Below, in pieces: positions 48,201 to 60,200 of a DNA stretch of 64,000 nt. Origin of the DNA: Patiria miniata (lineage: Eukaryota > Echinodermata > Asteroidea > Valvatida > Asterinidae); NCBI RefSeq assembly GCF_015706575.1, contig NW_024037072.1, positions 2,485,001-2,549,000 of the forward strand. The letters are read 5' to 3'. A program made the position numbers and the translations under genes. The notes below the pieces were generated by a model. The model had not been told where the DNA came from. It did not search any database and worked only from the letters and a program-made list of their open reading frames with translations. Position 1 is the first letter of the stretch. Each line of letters opens with the position of its first letter.

Positions 48201-51200
48201 GAGAACATCAAGGCAACAATGACATCAAGCACTGCTGATTGCGACCAAAACTGGAATCTCTTTTCTTTCGAGGGCTTGGATTTCTTCGAGACTTTCTGCC
48301 TCGAAAGAATAGAGGTCTTCTCCCCGACGAAGATGCTTGCAGTTCAGTCCAGGCTATACTCAGTGACAGTCCAAGTCCAGTATACGTTTGAATCTTACGT
48401 CGGAGCACGTGAGTAAATGTGTGAAGTATAGAGTTCCGTATTCCAACTGCGCAAGTGCCATCACTATTTTACAATTCGTTACCTCGGGGTAAACGCTGTA
48501 GATTAAAGATGTACCAGTCCATGCGATTCTCGAGTTTCATCCAAAAATGGTTATTGTTTTTTAATACCTATTTTTTCCCAATGTTCCATATTGAATTGTA
48601 TTCAATTTGGAATGAGATATTGACTGACAAATTGGTCTAACTTCAATTCTGGAAAAATTACTTTATGCCAGTTCGGCCTTTTTGCGGCCCCACAAAATAA
48701 ATCAGTCCTTACTCATCAAAGGGTAAAATTGTTCCTGATCCCTTATGCTATAAAATGGGAGGGAAACATGCATCTATTTGCAAAGCAAATCTATTTCCAG
48801 TGGCACACCCGAGGGGGGGGGGGCGCTCGGGGGGCTTGACCCCCCCCAATAGGTTTTTTTTTTTTTTTAGTCCGACGATTCGACCACGGTGATATTTATG
48901 TGGCTTATTTTTTGAGTAGTATAATAGGGGTGTAAGTGGCGCCACAAATGTCAAATAGTCTGCGGCCGAGAATTTTTGGCAACCTTTTTTTTTTTTTTTT
49001 TTAACTTCTACCAAAAAAAAAAAAAAATGTGAGCTCTCTCCCCCCCCCCCAAAAAAGCTTAATCGTGGGTGCGCGCCACTGTCTGTTTCTATGCAAACGC
49101 AAACCAAAATGAAAGCTTTTGATTTTCAGAGTGTTGCATAAGCCCAAACAGAAAAACAATGTTTTGATTTCGTTAGAGTAAAACTGTCAAAGGTCAAACT
49201 TCGTTATAGGAGAAAATGATCGAACTTGTTAAACTGAGATCACTGACTGTGCAATTCATGTTTATGGGTTCTATTGCACCTGAAACCACTATTACGGATC
49301 AACGTGAAACTTCTCCGGGTGACCATTCTTTAGGATCATTTTCAGGATCATATTGACTAGGAAACTGTGGCAAATGTCAATTGGCCCCGAAAAGTGCCCG
49401 CCCCCACCAAGTGCGGCGTCATTTTGTCTGAGAATTATTGCGAATAATATACGTTGGCTCAAGCATGCCTCCGTGCCTTTTCGAGCTGAGTCCATTTTCA
49501 AAATCATTTTTGAGCCGTTTTTTTTTCTGATTATTTTCATAGCTGTATGTAGAAATGGTGACCATCTCTGTACTAGTAACTATGGATCTTTCTGCATCCG
49601 GGAAAATACAACTTGCATCTGTTTCACTGATGGATATTGTTTCAATTGTAAGTTCAACTATATTTGTTTTTAAAAAGGAATTGAAAACCATGGTCGGGTT
49701 GTGGCCGCAAACTGGCTTGATCTGCATCAACTTTTTTTTACCACGTGCACGGCTTCCAGGTTGTGAAAATGATCCAGCCCAGGTTATATCTACATTCTGT
49801 TGTCAGATCGCTCAGTCTGCTGCAACTGCCCCGACTTACGACGGTTGGTGAAAACCCCATTGGAAAACTGACTAGATGCAATATATTAATTTTTAAAAGT
49901 AGAACAAAGAAATGACTAGAGTGGTGCTTGAATCCGCGACCTCCGGACTGCCGTTTCTGAGCTACTATGCTGGCGGATCCTCTATTTTATCAAACACTAA
50001 CACCACTATGCCACCCTCTTTAAATTTCACCCTTATCCTCATATCCACCTGTCCCCCACCCTCTATTATTACCCCCTCCTCCCCCATTCACATTTATATC
50101 ATTGCCCTCATCGTCAGCGACACCACGAAGCCCACAGACATCCAAAATAGAGGATCTTACACCTTTCACTTGATAATGTCACATTAATGCAAAACTTCAG
50201 TTCATATGAATAGCTATGCCATTTCATTTATTCATTTTATACAGGTGATCCATTTCTTTTTCCATGTTGACATGCATCATTCATGGTACTAGATCGTGCA
50301 TACGCGCCATAGACTGTGCACACATTTTCCCGTTCCCGCATGGACGCTCTACGCGCAGTAGTGTGCGTGGGGCAAAACGTGCGTTACACGCACCTACATT
50401 CCCGTAGGTTTGTGCACAATCTCGCATTTTTATGTCCGTAAAAGTAACATTTTTCACCAGTAGTTATTATGTATCCAACAAAACTCAATATGCATTTTCA
50501 AGCTGGCTAGTCACCACGAAGTTTGCTCCATTTTCCCCTCGTATTTATTTCGTTTCAAAATGGTGGTGCGCGTTGCCATAAATTTCCCAATAAAATCAGC
50601 TTATCTGATAAAATGACAAAGTAAAGACATTGTTTTTAACATGAAAAGGAAAAAGTAGAATGTAAAAACTGCTTAAAACTACCGCTGAACTAGTTAAGGA
50701 AATTATGAAATGTTTCAACAGATGATTGTAGAGATTTGTGATATCCTTTTTGGGATGAGAACAATTTACTTGAATTGTATTGTATATGTGTAACTTTTAA
50801 TGGCAATAGTATTGCCCCTGAGAACCGTTTTAAGAATGAAATGAACTTACACTTAATGTTACACACGTAATGTTGCGGACTTCTAAATAACCTAATTAAC
50901 TCTTCAAGATTATTTACATTGTGCTTTACGTTTAGTACCCGTTTTGTTCAACATTGTGAGACTCTTGCGCCTTCTTGAAGATTGTCAGATGCTGGATACG
51001 CCACAAGAGGTGCAGGGCAAAATAACACAAATTTATTTATGCTATTTTATTTTTTTATTTTATTTTAATTTTAGTGAAGGGCTGGGGCGGGGCGTGCATT
51101 TCCCCCCAGTATCCAACAGAACAAAATTACACGGCGTATGTTATACCCTGAGGAGGGACAATGTAGAACAATAATGTTCTGGGTGTAATAAGAAATAAGA

Positions 51201-54200
51201 CGAAAACGGAAATAAGACGTTCAAAATGATAATTCTTCTGTTTGTTGATGAAGAAAATAGCACTCAAACAACTGGATGCAATGTTTTTCTTAAGCAACGC
51301 GCGCCAGCATTTTAAAATGGGAAATAATTACAAGAAATAAAATGGACCAAACTTCGAAATTAACATGCAGCTTGATAACCAATTTTGAATTTTGTTGGTG
51401 AAATAACTAATACAGGTCAAAAATATTACATTTACGGACATGAAAATACATCTTTCCATACAAACCTACGGAAAAAAGGTGCGCGTAACGCAATATTTTG
51501 CCCCACGCGCTACAAAATGGCGCTGCCCATGGCAGAACGCGCGTCTGTACGCACAGCCGATTTAGTCTTTTTATTCTATATCTTTGACCGACACCCAAAT
51601 GGAAGTTTAGTGCGCGCATTTTACAGAACCGAGTGAGTTTCGTTTTCACGAAGTAACACTCATGTACACTGTGCGCTGACTCGGTCAGTTTTGTTTTCAC
51701 AAAGTACCACTCATCTTTATATCACCAATTTCAAGGTTTTTTTTTAATTAAAATCTGTAATCCTACACGAATACGGAGTAAATACATTCCTGTTAAACGT
51801 TTTATCCAAATAGTATATCCGTAACACTGTTGTAACTTTGCGAAAACGAAATCGTTCTCGCCAGTGTCCGAAGTGCGCGTGCACACTTGAGTATTTCTTG
51901 AGTGTGACACCACAATTTGTCATTACTCGGTTTTTCACGGAACACTGAAGTGGACTTGGGTGTTACTTTGTGGTGTCAGTGACGACCTGTTTCCCCCCCC
52001 CCCCCAACCCAACCCCCCCCCGGGTCCTTATTATTACACCCTTCCCCAATTTACACTAACGCCACATTCATTACTACTCACCTTTGTTCCCCCTGCTTCA
52101 TTCCTTCCTAGTAACCCATTATGTTCCTTTCCAACCACACTCCTTTGTTTCCTTATCCCCTTTCATCTTCATCCATACCGGTCTTTCACACCCCCCCCCC
52201 TTAAGTCCATCATGTGTTTCTCCTTCATCCCTGCATGCTTGTGTTCCTTAATTTTTGTTTCTTGTTCCTCTGTTATTTGCCTCTGAAGAAGTCCTTGCTA
52301 AAGATGAAATATCATGCGACTCTAATTTTTTGATCAGCAATAGGCCTTCGCTATCAATAATTACATCGATATTTTACCAACCCGTTTTATCATCCAATTA
52401 AAGTGACAAAAATTGTATCATATCCATGTTTCAGATGAAGGGGAATGCAAAGACGTATATGTGGGCCACAGTAACCCAGTCAGAGTTTCTGAAGAAGTGG
52501 GGCCGTATTCAGAATTGATGAGTGGACAAGTCAGCAATAAAACTAGCTGCTGGGCCGTGCCGACGCTGTGCTGCAGCCTCCTCTATTGATCAGCAATAGG
52601 CCTTCGCTATCAATAATTACATCGATATTTTACCAACCCGTTTTATCATCCAATTAAAGTGACAAAAATTGTATCATGTCCATGTTTCAGATGAAGGGGA
52701 ATGCAAAGACGTATATGTGGGCCACAGTAACCCTGTCAGAGTTTCTGAAGAAGTGGGGCCGTATTCAGAATTGATGAGTGGACAAGTCAGCAATAACACT
52801 AGCTGCTGGGCCGTGCCGACGCTGTGCTGCAGCCTCCTCAAGACCACGTTGCCATCTTCTATTGACCAGTTCTTCACGCGTTTCGGCTTTAAGACAATAC
52901 TCGGGAATCCCACACCAACTTATCACGATGGCTTTGTAGTTCCCAGAAGCGTCTACGTTCGCACCCCGTGTATTTTCATCATCACCGCAGCCCTGTTCAA
53001 TGAGAACGCAGACGCAAACTTTACGTTCGACCTTCAGAAAATTGATCAAAATTACATGAATTTCGACGGTGAGAATAGACTTTTTCCTGACTTACAACGG
53101 AAATTCAAGCAAGTTTGTTTATTCTGAACCCAATTGTCTTTCCTTGAAAACGTCAAACTGAATGACCATAAAATGAAATTAATAATAATTATAATGAAAG
53201 TTAATACAATCTAATCTAAGTCACAGTTTGTCCTTTTTGAATTGTTACAGTTACATGTGAATATGACGAGTTTGAGTGCGACGATGGGCCATTAATCACA
53301 TGCTATGATTCTACCATCGTATGTGATGGGCATCTGGACTGTACATCACCGTCTGATGAACATGATTGTAGTGAGTATTATTGCGGGGGCACGAATTTGT
53401 AAGTTTTTTTCGCAGTGCAAATTTTTTGTGAGGTATTTCAATAAAGTGGGCCATGTTTTTGGTATGGTATACTAGGCCTATTATGCCATGGACACTTAAA
53501 AAAGTGAAATTGCAAATTTGCATGGTCAGTTCAGATCGTTCCGATTTTTAATTAGCCTGGACACAAACAAGAACTCTGAAAACAACGATGGGTAAGGGCG
53601 TCCCTTTTTATGTCTATGGTTCTCACATAATGTTTCTCTCAGAAGTAGGCGGTAGGGAAAAAATCTGGAAACAAATGACAGTGATCATGTCATTACATTC
53701 ACGGTTGACTGAGCAGTGACCAATTTTTTTGAAAGAGTCTATTTAGAGAATTGTGTCTCTTTTCAATTGTGGTTTTTGTGGTGTCATTTGTCACAGAGTT
53801 GCCAATCAAGGCAGGTGGGGAAAAAACTTCACCATGACAACGACAATACACAAATAAATGGCAACAAGACAAGGCTGGCCTGTTAAAACTGGTCCCGGAG
53901 CTCACGGAAATGAAATTCTATTTAATTCGGGCGATTCACAATGCAAAGCGCCACCAAGAGTAAATGTTTGGAGAGTCAATTTTCAAGTTTACGGTCGAAA
54001 ACACGGTCAATTTGAGCGAGTGTCAGTATAGACTACTGGAGATAATTTGTTATAGATTAGGACTTAGCGTTCTGGTGCCTTAGGCCTACAAAATAGGCCT
54101 ATATCATATTGGTTAGAATAAAAGAAAAGGGAAAATCATACGAATCAAACGTTTACGAAACTACTGACTGGAAAAACTAACAATTTCAAATGTCCGTGCT

Positions 54201-57200
54201 GCGACTGTGTCGACCATCTCCCACAAAGCACCTGGGAAATTGAACTCTTCGTGGTAAACTCTTGGTGGCGCACTGCATTGTGGATCGCACAAAATAGACT
54301 CTATTCATGCATCTGGTCACAAGTCGCAGTCAGTCAGTAAGACTTGTTACTTTTAGTGCTAAGGACTACATTAATTACTCGTGTGCATGGCAGATTACTG
54401 CGACGACGATTACCCGATCATTCTTTCGGCGAGCAACTCGTCTCACGACATCAAGTATCCAGGCGGTCTGCTGAGAGGAGATCCAACCAGCCTACAATTC
54501 ACAAGTGCCAACTGTTCCTGGACAGTGCAAGCCAGTAGCGACCAAGTTATCCGGATTCACTTCCTGGTTCCAACGACACACGTGTTCATTGATGAGTTTC
54601 AGTTGAATTTCATTGTGGGTTCGCAGACAGCTGCGAACTTTAGAGAAATACAGCAACCTAGCACGGTGATTCGCAGCTCGGAGGTCCGAATCACATTTTC
54701 GAAGTCCAACTTCCAAAGCAACTCTCTCTTTCTTCTCCGGCTTGAGCCCGAAGTTGAAGGTAAATATATCAACGCCTAACATATTTCATTATCAGTTTGT
54801 TTAAAAGCTTAGCGCAGGCTAAAAGCAAGCAAGAGCAACTTTCGTGCTATAAAGTTTATAAAATAAAACATTGTCTGACTGTCAGTACCATGAAACACTC
54901 TGTCATTAATTTCTGTATTTTAATAGGTAACATTTTTCAATTATTTACTTAGTGTCGTGTGAGGATGGGACGGAATTCAGCTGTGAACCCGATAATGTCT
55001 GTATTCCGATCAGCAAGAGATGCGATGGATTCCCAGATTGTGAAAGCAAAGCAGATGAAATAGGATGTGGTAAAAACAATTAATCACTTAAACACCTACT
55101 CTAAATCGGCTTGCTATACACGCATCGCCAAGCCGATGCATTTTGGGTATAATCTTTGAACATCACTGGAACACCTATGAATATCTCAACTATCGTTCTG
55201 ACTCTTTTATTGGGACGGAGCGTGCTTTTTTTCAAATCTTGGGGGGGGGGGTGCTGATTAAGCGACCTAGAACTATATTATTTAGCGGACCCGAGTTCTT
55301 CATCATGATGAACGATTGTTCAAGAATTGTTTTCTGTTTGGGTGGAGCCACAATTTTCAAAATTGATAAGTAGGGACCAAAAAGATGGAAAACAACAATT
55401 TACCTGTAGCAGGCAATTTATAGTCATAGTTAATTTATACTCAATTATTTTTGTTTTCTCAAACTGCAGTCCACGTGACAAACAAAATGAAAAATTCAAT
55501 CATGATTTTGGGTGTTTTTTTATATACCACTTCGACTGCTTCGCCGAATTCAAACAAACGTTGACAAGGGTTTGGACTAAAGTCGTGTATCTTTGAAATT
55601 GGTTTGCCATCACCCTCAATATTGTGAAACGTAGCCCCGCCACTCAAAGGGAGACGTGCAAAACCACTTTCGTCCATACAGCTAGTACAGGAGAGTTAAA
55701 TTCCTTTGAGATAAACTTCTGTGGATTATGGATGTGAACAATTCCAATCCCTGCACAATAATTTGCTTGGTAAAGCTCAGGCAGATTCAGTCACGTTTCA
55801 TTCACTGCTCTCCACAGTGCTGTTTTAATGTCGTGACAGCTATATTAGTCAAGTGGCTTAAACCCAATTTTTGACAAGATCGTGACCGACTGGTCCAAAG
55901 CACCAAACTTGGCATTTGATTCTTATTGCCCTGGAGAAGATATTTAGAAGGGGTAACACCTGAAACTCTCTTTGGGAAGGGTGCCTAATTTGCGTATATC
56001 GTTAAAACATGCCGTGCAATATATTTATTCCCATATTTTTGTATATTTTTTATTTTGTTTTATTTTTTGAAAATTATATTTTGAGGACTCTACTTACATA
56101 TCGTCACCAAAAGCATATCAGAGACTGAGTGATTATGAGGACGTAAAAAAAAGATCAAAATGGCTGCCATTATACCCTAAAGTCGGTATTGATAAACTTC
56201 AAATTCACAAATTTACCTACTGGCACAATAACCTAATTAAAACTTTATGGACAATCATGTTAACAACAATTACATTGTGATATTTAGCACGGAAAACAAA
56301 AAACGGGGGGGGGGCGGGCGGACGAGGTGTCCGTAAATTGCAACAAAAGTAGGTGAAGGGTTGCAGAACGTGGGACTTGAACAAGTTCAAGAGAATTCCT
56401 AAAATTATTGGTAAGAAAACTTTTTGACGTAGCCACAATTATTGCACAGATGTGTAAGTGCCCTTTCAAGAATTTTCGCCTCCCCCTCCCCAATAACAAT
56501 GACCTTGCAACGCCACCTTTTTACCATATTACTCTGAACATTGACTTCCCACTGGAACGGTTAATGAAACACGGTAAAAACGCCGTCTTATATTTCTTCA
56601 TTTGTTGAATATGTCAAGTGGGATGTTCTACAAACGAGTTTCGATGTTCGGCGGCTGGAGAGTTATCGTCATGCGAGAGCCAAAGCTATCTTTGTGACGG
56701 CAGGCCGAATTGCCCAAATCTGTATGACGAGCTCAACTGTGGTACGTATTCATCCAGAGATATTTATTCTGCACTGATTGGTTGGTGACGAACTCGTGAT
56801 ACATATAAATTGGTCGCTGCTCTTGATTCTGCTCTTGATTCTGCTGGGTGTTCCAGTGGTGGCGCCCAATTTCATGTTGACCGTGTTTAGTATGAAATTA
56901 CAGGACTAACTAAATTCCACTGGACGCGGGGGGGGGGGTGTCATTTTTTTGTATGGGGCGTGCAACCCCCCCCCCCCCCCCCGCCCCCATCGCCCCATCC
57001 CACCACCGTCGTCAAAACCAAGTTTGGGAATGCCATGACATTCTTGTCTATGGGCTAAAGCGTCCCAGAACTTACAAAATGTTTTGAAGGGGGTGCAGCT
57101 GCGCGCAGGGGCGTAAATTCCAGGGGCATGGGGTTTATATATCCCCCACACTTTCCCGTGATGAGAGAAAAATGCTGAACCAGAGGTACTTGTCGAACAT

Positions 57201-60200
57201 CCCAACGAACAAAATGTATTCAATAGCACTGAAAAGTGGAGAAACACCCACCTCCCCCCCCCCCACCCTCCACTCATTCGCCGGCACAGATTTTACGCTT
57301 CTGGCCCTGGCACATAATGGCCCCACGGTCTCGATTGGGTTACATAATGGCCCCACGGTCTCGACTGGGTTAACATTTTTTAATTATGCTTAAATGACTT
57401 TGCCTTCCTGTTGGTTTCCTTGTGATAGCTATATGTGGTCCACCTGTCGATCTATCTGGCGGTGGTGTCTACCAGCTGACGTCACCGCGCACCCCAAAAT
57501 CCATACAAAAAGCATGTGTGTGGTTTGTCCATGCTTCTTCTGGCAATCTCATCAACGTCCGCGTCACCAATTTTACACTCTCTGACACGGCAACCATCTT
57601 CGTAGGATCCGGCCACGACCCAAGTAATCTGAGCTCGACAATCGTAAACAAGACAAAAAGAGGGACCATTCGCAGAGGCTTTACAGTGCAATCGGATAGG
57701 GCCTGGATTTCATCCACGGTCCCTTTTTCATCAGTGAATGTATTCACCTTTGAATTGACACAGTTAAATGAAGTAGGTGAGTAATCTAACCCAATCTGAA
57801 GCCCAATTTTATTCCCTACAGAAATACCATTCCGAGTGCACGCTTTCACTGTAACCGAGGCCCCAGGTGGCGAAAGCATTAGAATATATGCTATAAATTT
57901 GCAACTGAACTTGCTTTTGTCATTAAAGCTAGGCCTCATTGGGCGTATAATTATAGTGTTCTCGGAATGATATAGGTCTATGCTAAGGAGTACCGAAATG
58001 CAGAATGATATAGGTCTATGCTATTGAGTACCGAAGTGTGACGTCATTTAGAAAAAGAAAGTGTAGTGCAAACGAATGGAGCTCGCGCGAGTGCTGGTTC
58101 ACGGGCTGAATCACGAGCTTATGTCTTTTACACACATTTTGTGCGCGGGACACGCGTTACTTCGGTACTCCATACATGTAGTCAGAGAAATGTAACTTGT
58201 AAACCATATACAGGTGCTGCATAATGGTACTCATATTTCTCATGTACTTGAGAATTGTTGTGTTTACTGCTGTTTGTTTTCGTGATTTTTACATCAAAAT
58301 CCAAAAAAAATCCAAAAAATCCAAGACATAGGTGTAACAAAACAATTGTTGACTGGTGTGGTGTGGGATATGACGTTTTGAACACCCTCGGGGTGCATAG
58401 CACCCTCGGCTTTGCCTCGTGTGCTATGCACCCCTTGGTTGTTCAAAACGTCATATTCCACATCCCACCAGTCAAATGTCACCCTTTCAGCAGGCCAAAG
58501 GGGCAAAGCTGTAACAATGGTATGGGTTATCTACTCTCAGAATGCAACATTTTGTGGTATGTCAATGATGCCCACATCAAATCCAATAATATTGTCCTCA
58601 CCATGACTTGTGTTTAATTTGCAGTGCAATGCAACACCACAACCGAATTTGCTTGTTCGTCTGGAGTTCAGTGCGTAGCTGCCGACCTACATTGTGATTC
58701 TGTACGCGACTGCGACGATTATTCTGACGAGTTGGGATGCTGTAAGTAAATTCCTGGGCGAAAAGGACAAAGATTACTACTGGGGAAAAAAAGATTATTT
58801 GGTAGATTTTGCTCAAGATGGTAAAAGTAACTTGGTTCAACTCCAAGACTGATGTTTTGTGAATGTAAGTAGCCTTTACAATAATTCATTTCCCCAAACA
58901 TTATGCTTCGTTCCAAGATCAGTATGTAATGTACCAAACGGACGTGAATTTCCGTTTCAATTCCGACCTTCGTCATATCTGATTTTCCGAATATATTATA
59001 TTAACTTTTGGGTGTCATTTTATCCCCATTAAAACCATAAACAACCCTGGAGCTTACGGTCGCAATTTTAGCCGTATCGTGTATGAAACCCCCAAGCCGT
59101 TTATGCAGATCCGTGCACGTCGTCACCAACTTTCTCAGTTAGACAAAGCACACTACTCGATTACCCCTCACGTCCAGTTGGAAGCGCACATCTCTGTGTT
59201 TTGAAAGACGTCTCCCATTTTCGGTCCATAAAATAGGTGCCTTACACCATAAGGGCTTCAGTATTACCTTGCCGTTGCCTCCATATTAGCCATCAAGTAG
59301 ACTGCTGAATCGATTTTTTTTAGTATGAACCTCATGTAATTTCCATGCCTACAGTTACGTGTGATGAAGACCAGGTTTCATGTGGTCACCAGGACATGTG
59401 TGTGGGAATACAGCAGATATGTGACGTTTTCCCCGATTGCGCCGGCCACGAAGATGAATGGGATTGCTGTAAGTTGAAAATGAAAAAATCAAAATACATG
59501 TACATGTGTTAACATCTGAAAGCTGCATCTTCGGTGAGATTAATTTGAACAAAGTTCTCGTCAGGACGTATCTGAGTACATGAGTTTAAATGGTTATGGA
59601 TATTTGAAAAGGTGGCAGAACAACTAAAACATATTATGTGAGGTGTTATTCGAAGAAAATTCAATACCTCAGTGATATGTCTTTATCCAAAGTTGACATC
59701 TTTTTGTTTTACAACGAGTGCAGCAGGTGTTCCATTTTGATACATTGAGGTTTCCAGGAGGATTTCTAGAAGTTGAGATTTTTTTCAGACAGAATAGGAG
59801 GAGAACTTTGGTAAAAACGCACGCATATCTAACCAGTTTAGCATGACTGGCGCATGGCACAATTATTCTCATTGACCGATTCAAGGGCCAGTCATGTTCT
59901 TTAGCAACTACAGCTGTCGCAACATTACGCTGTCGAGTTGGTTCCTGCGCACTCTTTTTAGGATTATGCAACTCAATCCAATATTTTAATGGAGTCTTCT
60001 CTCCATAACTTAACTCTGAAGAGTGATATGTATGTTTTGTTTTTGGGTTGTAACAGATTCCACGTGTGGTCAGCGTCTAGTCAATGTCAATACCTCCGCC
60101 TTTCTCACTGCAATTTCCAGAAAAGGTCGTGAGTTCATCTGCGCGTGGCAAATTACCAGTGACCTCAACACGTACCTCACTGTGGAGGTTCTTATGATGG

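Noticed and set aside
49760-49843. Cysteine-bearing open stretch after an AG (CCENDPAQ...) as an extra CUB/LDLa exon
   Set aside because: The donor would be the poor gttggt, the cysteine pattern fits no module, and exon 3 already joins exon 4 in phase.
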